Counted from the stretch's first letter, positions 7,748-16,499 are shown. The stretch is DNA of 64,000 nt from DAIDKA01 sp036267975 (GCA_036267975.1 DATAVA010000012.1:124001-188000), one strand, 5' to 3'. The notes: generated from the letters alone by a model not told the origin. Numbers and translations are program-made.

Positions 7748-9522
7748 ATGCTCTCGGGAGCGGTTACGCCCAGCAAAGTCAGGCCATTGCGGATCACCTG
7801 GGCGGCGGCGCTGACCAGGCACAGTCGCGCGTTGCGCAACGGCGCTTCCGGCACGATGAACTGCTCGGCGTTGTAGTAGGTGTGGAAGGCATTGGCCAGT
7901 TCGCGCAGGTAGTACACGAGGGTATGCGGCGCCCGCTGCACCGCCGCGCTGGCGAGGGCCTCGGGATAGCGCGACAGCGACTGCACCAGCGCCTGCTCGT
8001 GCGCGCCGGTGAGCGCGGTTGCGTTTTCCAGACCCTCGGCCTGATCAAAGGTGAAGCCCTTGGCGGTGAGCTGCTTGAGCACGCTCGCGACGCGCGCGTG
8101 CGCGTACTGGATGTAGTACACCGGGTTTTCGTTGGTGCGTGACTTGGCCAGTTCCAGATCAAAGTCCAGGGGCTGATCGTGACTGCGCATCAGGTAGAAG
8201 AAGCGGCATGCGTCATTGCCGACCTCCTCGCGCAGCTGCCGTAGCGTGACGAACTGCGCTTCGCGCTTGCCCATCGGAATCTTTTCACCGCCGCGGAACA
8301 GGCTCACGAACTGGATCAGACTCACCTCCAGGCTCGCGCCCGGTTCGCCCATGGCGGTGAGCCCGGCGCGCACGCGCGCGATGTAACCGTGGTGATCCGC
8401 ACCGAGCACGTCAAGCAGGCGCGCGAAGCCGCGCTCGCGTTTTTCGAGGTGATAGGCGATATCTGAGGCAAAATAGGTGGCAACGCCGTTCTCGCGGATC
8501 ACGACGCGATCCTTCTCATCACCGAACTGCGTGGCTGCGAACCATTGCGCGCCATCCTTGGTATAGATCTGATGCTGGGCGCGCAGCCGCTCAAGGGCGC
8601 GATTGATGGCCCCGGAAGCGGCCAGTGAACCTTCCGAATACCAGCGATCGAAGTCGACGCCAAAGCCCGCGAGATCATCGCGGATGTCGGCAATCATCAT
8701 TTCCAGTGACAGCCCGAGCACCTCGCGGAAGCCACCGTCGCCGATCAGCTCGCGACAGCGTTCGATGAGCGCATCGATGTACCGCTCCTTGTCGCCCTGC
8801 GGCGCATCCGGCGGCAGACCGGCCGTCACGCTCGCGGCCGGGGCGCGTAGCCGCTCGCCGGCGAGTTCGCGCAGGCGCTGTGCGAGGGGCCGCACATATT
8901 CGCCGCGGTAACCGTTGCTCGGAAAGGCCAGTTCCTCGCCGCACAGTTCCAGATAGCGGATCCAGGTACTGACCCCGAGGATATCCATCTGCCGGCCCGC
9001 GTCATTGATGTAGTACTCGCGGGACACGTCGAAGCCGGTGGCGGCCAGAATGTTCGCCAGCGTCGCGCCGTACGCGGCCTGACGGCCGTGACCGACATGC
9101 AGTGGACCGGTGGGATTGGCGGACACGAATTCAATCAGCACGCGCTCGCCCGCACCGGCATCGCTGCGCCCGTAGGCATGACCGCGCGCGAGGATGCGCG
9201 CCAGCTCCTGGGTACTCGCGGCGGCCTTGAGGTAGAAATTGATGAAACCGGCGCCGGCGACTTCGGTGCGCTCGATCAGGTCATTGGCCGGCAGCGCCGC
9301 AGCGATCGCCTGCGCCAGCTCGCGCGGAGTGCGGCGCGCGGCCTTCGCGAGCCGCAGGGCGATATTGGTCGCGAAGTCACCGTGTTGCGCATCACGGGTG
9401 CGCTCGACGGTGATCTGGCCGGCCTCGGGGGCGGTCGGCAGCACACCGCCGGCGAGCCCGTTCACGGCCTGCTGCAGGAGCTGCTCGAGCTGTGGTTTCA
9501 AGAGGAGAAGTATCCGCTGCAC
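7744..9522 (-). CDS. argS: Arginyl-tRNA synthetase
   Basis: Class I aminoacyl-tRNA synthetase charging tRNA-Arg. The ArgRS N-terminal additional domain (1-about 110) precedes the catalytic core carrying SANPTGPLHVGHGRQ, in which HVGH is the HIGH signature. The second signature is the degenerate GGEKIPMGKREAQF typical of ArgRS, which often lacks a clean KMSK. The C-terminal DALR anticodon-binding domain is all-helical (about 470-592) and ends in Pro-Glu-Ser-Met. 592 residues, typical. The chosen start is GTG at 9522; a TTG at 9501 is an alternative, and neither has a good Shine-Dalgarno. Lies 27 bases after priA and overlaps the SPOR gene by four. Confidence 0.96.
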   Translation of the reverse strand: MQRILLLLKPQLEQLLQQAVNGLAGGVLPTAPEAGQITVERTRDAQHGDFATNIALRLAKAARRTPRELAQAIAAALPANDLIERTEVAGAGFINFYLKAAASTQELARILARGHAYGRSDAGAGERVLIEFVSANPTGPLHVGHGRQAAYGATLANILAATGFDVSREYYINDAGRQMDILGVSTWIRYLELCGEELAFPSNGYRGEYVRPLAQRLRELAGERLRAPAASVTAGLPPDAPQGDKERYIDALIERCRELIGDGGFREVLGLSLEMMIADIRDDLAGFGVDFDRWYSEGSLAASGAINRALERLRAQHQIYTKDGAQWFAATQFGDEKDRVVIRENGVATYFASDIAYHLEKRERGFARLLDVLGADHHGYIARVRAGLTAMGEPGASLEVSLIQFVSLFRGGEKIPMGKREAQFVTLRQLREEVGNDACRFFYLMRSHDQPLDFDLELAKSRTNENPVYYIQYAHARVASVLKQLTAKGFTFDQAEGLENATALTGAHEQALVQSLSRYPEALASAAVQRAPHTLVYYLRELANAFHTYYNAEQFIVPEAPLRNARLCLVSAAAQVIRNGLTLLGVTAPESM

Positions 9523-9549
9523 TGGAAACGAATCAGTTTACCGGACCCG

Positions 9550-11772
9550 TCAGAACAGATCGATGGGATCCACGTCCAGCGCCCAGCGGACGCGGTGTGC
9601 GCCGGGCAGCTCACCGAGCTGTTCGATCCAGGTGCCGAGCAGCCGCTGCAGCGCGTTGCGATCGGGGCTCTCCAGCAGCAGCTGCGAGTGATAGCGCCCC
9701 GCGCGCCGGGCCATCGCCGCAGGAACCGGCCCGAGCAGTTTGACGGCGCGCGGCGCCCCCGCCAGGCGCCGGGCAGCGGTGAGAAAATCGAGCGCGTCCT
9801 GCGCGCTCGTTGCCGAGGCACGCACGACCGCGAGGCGGCTGAAGGGCGGCCAGGCAGCAGCCTCGCGCTCGGCCAGCGCCGCGCGTGCGAAGCCGTCGTA
9901 CCCTGCGGTCATCAGCGTCTGCAGCAGTGGATGTTCGGGATAGGCTGTCTGAATGAGGACCTCGCCGGCGCGGCTGCCGCGCCCGGCCCGGCCGGCCACC
10001 TGCACGATGGTCTGCGCGAGGCGCTCGGCGGCACGAAAGTCGGTGCTGAAAAGGCCCTGATCGGCATTGAGCACGACCACCAGCGTCATGTTCTGAAAGT
10101 CATGACCCTTGGTGATCATCTGGGTGCCAACCAGGATGCGCGCCGCACCGCTGTTCACGCTGTGCATGGCCGCGTCCATGTCGCCTTGGCCGCGCACCAC
10201 GTCGCGATCCACGCGCACCAGCGGCGCCTGCGCGAAAAGTTCCCGTAGCCGCTCCTCGACCCGTTCGGTACCTTGCCCGATGGGGCGCACTTCGAAGCCG
10301 CATTGCGGACATCGCTTCGGCAGCGGCGCGTCCGCGCCGCAGTGATGACAACGCAGACGCCCCGAACGCTGATGGACCGTCAGGCGCGCATCACAGTCCG
10401 CACAGGGCGCGACCCAGCCGCACGCCGTACACAGTAGCGTGGGGGCGTAGCCGCGGCGATTGAGGTAAACGAGTACCTGGCCGGCGGCAGCCAGATGCCG
10501 CTCGATCGCCTGCACCACCGGGGTGGCCAGCCCCGCCGTGACGGCGTGGGCGCGCAGATCCACGACCGCCAGCCGCGGCGGCTGCGCCTGGCCCGCGCGG
10601 CGCGGCAATGACAGAAGCCGGTAGCGTCCGGCAACGACATTCTGCAGGGTCTCGAGCGATGGCGTTGCCGAGCCCAGCACCACCGGCACCTGCGCGCGCT
10701 GCGCGCGCACCAGCGCCAGATCACGTGCCGAATAATGAAAACCGCCCTCGTGCTGCTTGAGTGAGGCGTCGTGCTCTTCGTCGACGACGATGATGCCCAG
10801 CTCGGGCACCGGCGCGAACACGGCCGAGCGCGTGCCCACGATAATGCGCGCTGCGCCGCTGGCAGCGGTGCGCCAGGCGCCGAGCCGCTCGCCGTCACTG
10901 AGCGCGGAGTGCAGCACCGCCAGTGGTGAGTTGAAGCGCTCCTCGAAGCGCCGTACCAGCTGCGGGGTGAGGCCGATTTCCGGCACGAGCACCAGCGCGC
11001 GCCGCCCGGCGGCCAGCACTTGTTGAATCACCTGCAGATAGACTTCCGTCTTGCCGCTGCCGGTCAGACCGTGGAGCACGAAGGTCGCAAATCCCGGCAG
11101 TGCCGCGCTGATGTGGCTCACTGCCAGCACCTGCTCGGGCGTGAGCGTCGGGGCCCGCGCGGCTGCGGCCGGCGGGCTGGCGGCGCGCTTCGCACCGATG
11201 TGCGCGGCCACGGATTCGCACCGCACCCAGCCATGTTTGCGCAGTACCGCGGCCGCCGGACGCCAGCGGGGCAGCTGCTGCGCAAGTGCGTCCTGTCGGA
11301 TCGATTCGTGCCGAACCAGAAGCTCCAGCAGCTGACGCTGCGCGGGTGAGCGCGCAAGCCGCCCCTGTGCGAGCGCCTCGCAGCCTGCCGGCGTGGGCCG
11401 CCACAGCACATCGAGCGCGATCGGGCTGGCCCCGGCGCGCAGGGCCTTCGGCAGGGCGCTGGCGATGGCCTCGCCGATGGGATGGTGGTAATAGTCGCTG
11501 GCCCAGCGCACCAGGGCGAGCACCGCTGCGTCGAGAACCGGGGCGGCATCCACCAGCGCCGCAATGGGCTTCAGTTTTGCCTCCGGCACGCTCGATTCGG
11601 TGGCGTTTTCGACGACCACGCCAATCAGGGTGCGCCGGCCAAAAGGCACCCGGACGCGGCTGCCCGGCTGGGGTGCGGGGGTGCCAGCGGGAATCCGATA
11701 GTCAAACAGTCGGCGCAGGGGCACATCCAAGGCTACGCGCGAAATGCCTTCCGGCGGCGCTGCCCTGGTCAT
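9550..11772 (-). CDS. priA: Primosomal protein N', replication restart helicase PriA
   Basis: 3'-5' superfamily 2 helicase that recognises stalled forks and reloads the replisome. The N-terminal 3'-DNA-binding domain (about 1-110) is followed by a winged helix, helicase lobe 1 with Walker A LTGSGKTEVY and DEEH box (VDEEHD), a zinc region with eight cysteines as four CxxC-type pairs (CTACG, CADC, CHHC, CPQC), and helicase lobe 2 with QMITKGHDF and the QVAGRAGRG motif VI. 740 residues, normal. Divergent from the sigma-factor operon and first gene of a priA-argS-SPOR run. Confidence 0.96.
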   Translation of the reverse strand: MTRAAPPEGISRVALDVPLRRLFDYRIPAGTPAPQPGSRVRVPFGRRTLIGVVVENATESSVPEAKLKPIAALVDAAPVLDAAVLALVRWASDYYHHPIGEAIASALPKALRAGASPIALDVLWRPTPAGCEALAQGRLARSPAQRQLLELLVRHESIRQDALAQQLPRWRPAAAVLRKHGWVRCESVAAHIGAKRAASPPAAAARAPTLTPEQVLAVSHISAALPGFATFVLHGLTGSGKTEVYLQVIQQVLAAGRRALVLVPEIGLTPQLVRRFEERFNSPLAVLHSALSDGERLGAWRTAASGAARIIVGTRSAVFAPVPELGIIVVDEEHDASLKQHEGGFHYSARDLALVRAQRAQVPVVLGSATPSLETLQNVVAGRYRLLSLPRRAGQAQPPRLAVVDLRAHAVTAGLATPVVQAIERHLAAAGQVLVYLNRRGYAPTLLCTACGWVAPCADCDARLTVHQRSGRLRCHHCGADAPLPKRCPQCGFEVRPIGQGTERVEERLRELFAQAPLVRVDRDVVRGQGDMDAAMHSVNSGAARILVGTQMITKGHDFQNMTLVVVLNADQGLFSTDFRAAERLAQTIVQVAGRAGRGSRAGEVLIQTAYPEHPLLQTLMTAGYDGFARAALAEREAAAWPPFSRLAVVRASATSAQDALDFLTAARRLAGAPRAVKLLGPVPAAMARRAGRYHSQLLLESPDRNALQRLLGTWIEQLGELPGAHRVRWALDVDPIDLF

Positions 11773-11910
11773 GCCGAAATACTGGTACTATTATTCAAAT
11801 CAATGGCTTGCGAGATGTCGGCAAATCGCGTCAAATGGGTCAACCGCAGGTCGAGTCCAAGCGTTATAACCTGCATGAGTGCCTTTGCTACTCTCGCGCC
11901 GCCTTATAAC
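11773..11910. promoter_or_regulatory. Divergent promoter region between priA and the sigma-factor operon
   Basis: The 138-bp spacer contains two TTATAAC elements 40 bases apart (11864-11870 and 11904-11910). The first lies inside the perfect palindrome GTTATAAC (11863-11870), which could serve as a -10 element in either direction. No good -35 is visible at the expected distance for either. The second copy sits immediately against the proposed ATG of the sigma factor, so if it is a real -10 the true start would be further downstream or the transcript would be leaderless. Confidence 0.35.
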
Positions 11911-12498
11911 ATGCCCGCCACATCGCGCGGCGACACGCTATTGAACGACACTGCCGAGGCCAGATCGCGGGCGCTGAACCAGTTTCTGGCGAGCGTCGAG
12001 CTGAAGGCTTACAAGATCGCGCAGGCGGGCCTGCGGCACCAGGACGATGCGCTGGATGCAGTGCAGGACGCCATGCTGCAGCTCGCACGTGCCTATGCCG
12101 ATCGGCCGGCCGAGGAATGGAAGCCGCTCTTCTACCGGATTTTGGAAAATCGCATCCGCGACATGCAGCGGCGGCGCACGGTGCGCGGCCGCGTCATGTC
12201 ATGGCTGCCGTTCCGCCGCGACGATGACGACGAGGATATCGATCCGATCGCGCAGGCGCCGAGCAATGATCTCCCCGCCGTCACGCGTCTGGAAATCGAT
12301 GAGGCCATGACGGCGCTGGACGCGGCCCTGGAGACCTTGCCGCACCGGCAGCGCCAGGCCTTCCTGCTGCGTAACCTCGAGGGACTGGACGTGGCGCAGA
12401 CCGCGCAGTCCATGGGTTGCTCCGAGGGCAGCGTGAAGACACACTATTTTCGCGCCCTGCAGGCGCTGCGCCAGAAACTGGGAGACTTTGAACTATGA
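11911..12498 (+). CDS. ECF-type RNA polymerase sigma factor
   Basis: A small sigma-70-family factor of about 195 residues. Region 2 is visible around VQDAMLQLARAYADRPAEEW, with an RDMQRRR promoter-melting segment. An acidic linker (RRDDDDEDIDP) leads to a region 4 helix-turn-helix, LPHRQRQAFLLRNLEGL then CSEGSVKTHYFRALQAL, that binds the -35 element. Translation starts are uncertain: ATG at 11911 is used here; ATG at 11875 is the alternative, and neither has a Shine-Dalgarno. The stop overlaps the next gene as ATGA. The sigma-DUF3619-DUF3106 arrangement recurs in Xanthomonadales and relatives and suggests an envelope-stress regulon, which is inference. Confidence 0.87.
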   Translation: MPATSRGDTLLNDTAEARSRALNQFLASVELKAYKIAQAGLRHQDDALDAVQDAMLQLARAYADRPAEEWKPLFYRILENRIRDMQRRRTVRGRVMSWLPFRRDDDDEDIDPIAQAPSNDLPAVTRLEIDEAMTALDAALETLPHRQRQAFLLRNLEGLDVAQTAQSMGCSEGSVKTHYFRALQALRQKLGDFEL

Positions 12499-12923
12499 AC
12501 GCCGGCGAAGGCGAACCGGCGCGGACCACGCGGCTGCAAAGCGGGCTGGAGGTGCGTTCGCGCGTGGTGCTGGAGGAAGGACTCTCGCGCATCGACGCGC
12601 GCACGCGCTCGCGCCTGAATCAGGCGCGTCAGGCCGCGGTAGCCGCGGCGTCCCGCTCGTCCTGGGTGGGACGGTTGTTCGGGAGCTGGTCGCGGCAGGT
12701 GCTGATGCCGGCGACGGGAGCCGCGGCAGTGGCCGCGCTGGTCGCGGTTTTTATGTTGAGCGGCCGCCATCAGCTGACCGCGTCGGTGACGGACAACCCG
12801 GCCAGTGCGTTTGACGTACTGGATCTGGTCACGGATGACGATGCGATGAACCTCATGGAGGACAACGACAGCTCCTTTTATGAGTGGGCTGCGGCGCAAA
12901 GTGACAGTGGGGCGGCAACCTGA
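12495..12923 (+). CDS. DUF3619-like membrane protein, possible anti-sigma partner
   Basis: A 142-residue protein with a basic/helical cytoplasmic N-terminal half (about 1-65), one transmembrane segment (about residues 73-92) and an acidic C-terminal tail rich in Asp and Glu (LDLVTDDDAMNLMEDND). This resembles the DUF3619 family encoded beside ECF sigma factors. The topology and the four-base overlap with the sigma gene suggest it restrains that sigma factor at the membrane. It has no zinc-binding HxxxCxxC anti-sigma motif, so the mechanism, if it is an anti-sigma, would differ from the ZAS class. Confidence 0.7.
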   Translation: MNAGEGEPARTTRLQSGLEVRSRVVLEEGLSRIDARTRSRLNQARQAAVAAASRSSWVGRLFGSWSRQVLMPATGAAAVAALVAVFMLSGRHQLTASVTDNPASAFDVLDLVTDDDAMNLMEDNDSSFYEWAAAQSDSGAAT

Positions 12924-13213
12924 TGACCGCACCCGGCGGGCCGCGGCCCGTCCGTGCTTGGGCGTGCCTCGGGCTCCTGCTCGGCGTGCCCCTGCAGCCA
13001 TTGCTGCTGCGCGCTGCCGAGCCGCCGGCGAAGGTGATCGAGCCCGCCGATGCGGATTTGATCGAGTTCTTGGGATCGGTGGATTCCGATGACGAGGGAT
13101 GGAAGCAGTATCTGGCGCGGACCAGTGCGCGGGTGCCGGTTGTGAAGGCGCCGCCACCGGCGCCGCCGGCCAGTAGTGCTCCAGGAAAAGACAGTGCGAA
13201 AGTTGAGCATTAA
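12923..13213 (+). CDS. Small hypothetical exported protein
   Basis: A 96-residue protein starting at an ATG that shares one base with the preceding stop (TGATG). It has a signal-peptide-like N-terminus: a basic stretch, then Leu-rich hydrophobic residues about 12-30 ending near a Ala-Ala-Glu junction. The mature part is short and acidic (DADLIEFLGSVDSDDEGW) with a Pro/Ala-rich tail. No family is recognised. Position between the DUF3619-like and DUF3106 genes implies co-transcription with the sigma factor and an envelope location. Confidence 0.65.
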   Translation: MTAPGGPRPVRAWACLGLLLGVPLQPLLLRAAEPPAKVIEPADADLIEFLGSVDSDDEGWKQYLARTSARVPVVKAPPPAPPASSAPGKDSAKVEH

Positions 13214-13739
13214 GCCAGGTCTGATCGGAGCAGCGTTGCTGACAGCCATGCTGTCGGCGGGCGTGTGCCTGCCGGTTCGCGCGCAGGTGCCAGCGGGCGC
13301 CGCGAGCGCGCCGGCAGCCGGCCCCGCTGCGGTGCCCTGGACCTCGCTGTCGCAGGATCAGCAGCGCCTGTTGACGCGACTGTCGGGGCAGTGGGATCAG
13401 CTGCCGCCCCAGCGCCAGCAGGCGCTCGCGAGCGGCAGCCAGCGGTGGCTGGGCATGTCGCAGGACCAGCGCGCTGCGGCCCGTCAGCGCTTCAATCAGT
13501 TCCAGCAGTTGCCGGCGCAGCGCCGGCAGATGCTGCGCCGGCGCTGGGAAGAGTTTCGCGCCCTGCCGCCCGCGCGCCAGCAAGCGCAGCGTGAGAATTA
13601 CCGCAAGTTCCAAAGCCTGCCGCAGCAGCAGCGCCAGCAGCTGCGCCAGCGCTGGCAGAACGCCAGTCCGCAACAGCGGCAGAACATGGTCCAGCGCGCG
13701 CGTGCGCGCCGGGCCGCGCGCGCGCCGAAACTGCGTTAG
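13194..13739 (+). CDS. DUF3106 Gln/Arg-rich periplasmic protein
   Basis: About 181 residues with an N-terminal signal peptide (hydrophobic, ending near VRAQ) followed by a run of degenerate helical repeats of the form LP-x-x-RQQ spaced about 12-25 residues apart, very rich in Gln, Arg and Trp. This is the DUF3106 pattern. Function unknown; the repeats look like those of periplasmic chaperone-type proteins such as CpxP/Spy, which is only an analogy. GTG at 13194 is chosen because AGGAA lies about 7 bases upstream; an in-frame GTG at 13176 also exists. Overlaps the end of the preceding gene. Confidence 0.75.
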   Translation: MRKLSIKPGLIGAALLTAMLSAGVCLPVRAQVPAGAASAPAAGPAAVPWTSLSQDQQRLLTRLSGQWDQLPPQRQQALASGSQRWLGMSQDQRAAARQRFNQFQQLPAQRRQMLRRRWEEFRALPPARQQAQRENYRKFQSLPQQQRQQLRQRWQNASPQQRQNMVQRARARRAARAPKLR

Positions 13740-13822
13740 CGATTGAGCGCTGCTGTAGGACATCTGCCAGTGACCGGCCGCCTTGCAGCGTCGTATCATC
13801 GGCGCCTGACAAGGAGACCCCC

Positions 13823-14452
13823 ATGACCCGCTACGTATTGCCCGATCTCGCCTATGACTACGGCGCTCTTGAGCCGCATATCTCCGCCCGCATCATGGAG
13901 TTGCATCACAGCAAGCATCACAAAGCCTACGTTGATGGTGCCAACAAGACCCTCGAGCAGCTGGCGGAGGCCCGACAGAAGGGCGCGCTGGATGGCGCAG
14001 GAGTGCTCGAGCGCACCCTGGCATTTCACATCTCCGGCCATGTCATGCACAGTATTTTCTGGCAGAACCTGAGCCCTAAGGGCGGCGGTAACCCGACGGG
14101 CGAGCTGGCCACGGCCATCAATCGCGACTTCGGCAGCTTTGATTCCTTCAAACTGCAGCTGAACAAGACCGCGGGCACGATCCAAGGATCAGGCTGGGCG
14201 GCGCTGTACCTGGAACCGCTGACGCAGCAGCTGATCATCGGTTCGGTGCATGACCATCAGCAAAGCGTTTTCCAGGGCTCGCTGCCGCTGATGGTCGTCG
14301 ATGCCTGGGAGCACGCGTTCTATCTGCAGTACGTCAACGAGAAGGTGAAGTTCTTCGATGCGCTGTGGAACATCTGGAACTGGACCGACATCGGTGAGCG
14401 TTATACGGCCGCGAAGAGCGCCAAGCTGAGCCTCAAGGGCGCGGTGGCCTGA
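13823..14452 (+). CDS. sodA: Superoxide dismutase (Fe/Mn family), actinobacterial type
   Basis: Converts superoxide to oxygen and hydrogen peroxide. Predicted metal ligands are His28, His76, Asp160 (in DAWEHAFYLQY) and His164. The N-terminus DYGALEPHIS followed by LHHSKHHKAYVDGAN, the FHISGHVMHSIFW segment, and His145 in the second-shell position that is Gln in E. coli MnSOD all resemble the actinobacterial enzymes (for example mycobacterial SodA) rather than E. coli SodA or SodB. Metal preference (Fe, Mn or cambialistic) cannot be read from the sequence. AAGGAG lies just upstream of the ATG. Single gene with its own terminator; 209 residues, normal. Confidence 0.95.
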   Translation: MTRYVLPDLAYDYGALEPHISARIMELHHSKHHKAYVDGANKTLEQLAEARQKGALDGAGVLERTLAFHISGHVMHSIFWQNLSPKGGGNPTGELATAINRDFGSFDSFKLQLNKTAGTIQGSGWAALYLEPLTQQLIIGSVHDHQQSVFQGSLPLMVVDAWEHAFYLQYVNEKVKFFDALWNIWNWTDIGERYTAAKSAKLSLKGAVA

Positions 14453-14471
14453 AGGCGCACGCTGCCTGCTG

Positions 14472-14501
14472 AAAGCTGGCGGGCTCGGTCTCGCCAGCTT
14501 T
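14472..14501. terminator. Bidirectional intrinsic terminator between sodA and hslU
   Basis: A perfect 10-bp inverted repeat, AAAGCTGGCG (14472-14481) and CGCCAGCTTT (14492-14501), with a 10-base loop, sits between two convergent genes. The AAA/TTT ends give a short U-tract on both strands. Confidence 0.8.
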
Positions 14502-14514
14502 GCATGCGCGCGTG

Positions 14515-15945
14515 CTAGAGGATGAACCGGCTCAGATCCTCGTCCTTCACCAGATCGCCCAGGTGCTTGGCGACGTAGGCGCCGTCCACCGTCACTTCAC
14601 GAACCTCGGAGCTGGTCGCATCGTAGGACACGGTCTCCAACAGCCGCTCCATCACGGTGTGTAGGCGTCGCGCACCGATGTTCTCGGTCCGCTCATTAAC
14701 GTGATGCGCGATCTCCGCGAGCCGACGCACGCCATCGGCGGCGAACGTCACGCTCACCCCTTCGGTCCCGAGCAGCGCCCGATACTGCGCCGTCAGCGAC
14801 GCATCGGGCTCCGTGAGAATGCGCACGAAGTCATCGACCGTGAGTGAGCTGAGCTCAACGCGGATCGGCAATCGTCCCTGCAGTTCCGGAATCAGATCGG
14901 AGGGCTTGGACAGATGAAACGCGCCGGAGGCGATGAACAGCACATGATCGGTCTTCAGCGGCCCGTACTTCGTGGTCACGGTCGAGCCTTCGACCAGTGG
15001 TAGCAGATCGCGCTGCACGCCCTCGCGCGAGACATCCGCGCCGATGGTTTCGCCACGCCGCGACACCTTGTCGATTTCGTCGATGAACACGATGCCGTTC
15101 TGCTCGGCATTGTGCAGCGCGCGAACCTTCAGCTCCTCCTCGTTGACCATGCGGCCCGCTTCCTCTTCGGCAAGCAGCTTCAGCGCCTCCTTCACCTTCA
15201 CCTTGCGTGGCTTGGTGCGCTGACCGCTGAGGTTGTGGAACATCGATTGCAGCTGCTGCTGCATTTCCTCCATGCCGGGAGGCGCCATGATGTCGACCGA
15301 GGGGCCGAAGGCGCGCAGCTCGATCTCGATCTCGCGCTCGTCGAGATCGCCCTCGCGCAAGCGCTTGCGCAGTTTCTGCCGCGTCTCCGCATCGCGCGGC
15401 TGCGGCGGTTCATCGGTCGAAAAGCCCATTACCCGCGCCTTGGGCAGCAGTGCATCCAGCACGCGCTCCTCGGCGGCATCGGCCGCGCGCTCGCGCACTT
15501 TGCCCACCTGGCTCTCACGCTCCATCTTGATGGCAACTTCGGCGAGGTCCTTGACGATGGATTCGACGTCGCGGCCGACGTAGCCGACTTCAGTGAACTT
15601 GGTCGCTTCGACCTTGACGAACGGAGCATTGACGAGTTTTGCCAGCCGCCGCGCGATTTCGGTCTTGCCGACGCCGGTCGGTCCGATCATCAGGATGTTC
15701 TTCGGCGTGATCTCGTGGCGCATCGGTTCGGGAATCTGCATCCGGCGCCAGCGGTTGCGCAAGGCGATGGCAACGGCGCGCTTCGCGGCATGCTGGCCGA
15801 CGATGTGCTTGTCCAGTTCGGCCACGATCTCCTGCGGCGTCATGGCCTGCGGCGCAACGGCCTGCGCGTTCGCGGCCTGCGCCGCGGTGTCGTAGCGCGC
15901 GCCGCTATCAGCGGCCGCTGCGCTGTCGTTTGCAGGATTCGCCAT
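14515..15945 (-). CDS. hslU: HslU, ATPase subunit of the HslVU protease
   Basis: AAA+ unfoldase that docks on the HslV peptidase and feeds it substrates. Walker A GPTGVGKT, Walker B VFIDEIDK and the inserted I domain (about 140-270) are all present, and the C-terminus ends in the hydrophobic RFIL tail that inserts into HslV pockets. At 476 residues it is longer than the usual 440 or so: an Ala/Gln-rich extension of about 34 residues precedes MTPQEIVAELDKHIVGQ, where most homologues begin. The ATG at 15945 abuts the hslV stop; a start at 15843 would remove the extension, but neither site has a strong Shine-Dalgarno. Confidence 0.96.
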   Translation of the reverse strand: MANPANDSAAAADSGARYDTAAQAANAQAVAPQAMTPQEIVAELDKHIVGQHAAKRAVAIALRNRWRRMQIPEPMRHEITPKNILMIGPTGVGKTEIARRLAKLVNAPFVKVEATKFTEVGYVGRDVESIVKDLAEVAIKMERESQVGKVRERAADAAEERVLDALLPKARVMGFSTDEPPQPRDAETRQKLRKRLREGDLDEREIEIELRAFGPSVDIMAPPGMEEMQQQLQSMFHNLSGQRTKPRKVKVKEALKLLAEEEAGRMVNEEELKVRALHNAEQNGIVFIDEIDKVSRRGETIGADVSREGVQRDLLPLVEGSTVTTKYGPLKTDHVLFIASGAFHLSKPSDLIPELQGRLPIRVELSSLTVDDFVRILTEPDASLTAQYRALLGTEGVSVTFAADGVRRLAEIAHHVNERTENIGARRLHTVMERLLETVSYDATSSEVREVTVDGAYVAKHLGDLVKDEDLSRFIL

Positions 15946-16488
15946 TTACTTGATCTCGTCGATGAGCAGGTTGCGGTTCGTGTAGATGCAGATGTCGGCG
16001 GCAATGTTGAGCGAACGCTCGACAATGCTGCGTGCATCCAGATCCGAGGAGTCCACCAGAGCGCGCGCCGCAGCCAGGGCATAGGAGCCGCCGGAGCCGA
16101 TGGCGGCCACGTCGTATTCGGGTTCGATCACGTCGCCGTTGCCGGAGATCACGAAGATCTTTTCCTTGTCGCCCACGAGCAGCAGCGCCTCGAGGCGGCG
16201 CAGGTAACGGTCGGAGCGCCAGTCCTTGGCCAGTTCGATGGCGGCGCGGGTGAGATTGCCGTGCTTTTCGAGCTTGCCCTCGAAGCGCTCGAACAGCGTG
16301 AAGGCATCCGCGGTGCCACCGGCAAATCCGGCGAGAACCTTGTCACCGTACAGGCGGCGCACCTTGCGGGCGTTGCCCTTCATGACCGTATTGCCGAGGG
16401 TGACCTGGCCATCGCCGCCGATGGCGACGGCACCGTTGCGGCGAACCGCGAGAATCGTTGTGCCGTGGGGATCGAAAGTGTTGCTCAT
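15946..16488 (-). CDS. hslV: HslV, peptidase subunit of the HslVU protease
   Basis: N-terminal threonine hydrolase forming the double-hexamer proteolytic core. The mature N-terminus should be Thr10 in the segment HGTTILAVRR, so a nine-residue propeptide (MSNTFDPHG) must be removed, as in Xanthomonas and many alphaproteobacterial HslV; E. coli HslV has only the initiator Met before Thr. The GDGQVTLG, MKGNARKVRRL and GFAGGTADAFTL signatures are present. 180 residues, normal. Lies 11 bases after xerC and directly abuts hslU. Confidence 0.97.
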   Translation of the reverse strand: MSNTFDPHGTTILAVRRNGAVAIGGDGQVTLGNTVMKGNARKVRRLYGDKVLAGFAGGTADAFTLFERFEGKLEKHGNLTRAAIELAKDWRSDRYLRRLEALLLVGDKEKIFVISGNGDVIEPEYDVAAIGSGGSYALAAARALVDSSDLDARSIVERSLNIAADICIYTNRNLLIDEIK

Positions 16489-16499
16489 GCGTGCAGGCC

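Noticed and set aside
13265..13739. Short tandem repeats in the DUF3106 gene as a DNA repeat array
   Set aside because: The repetition is at protein level (Gln/Arg helical repeats) and the DNA copies are too diverged to be a CRISPR or VNTR.
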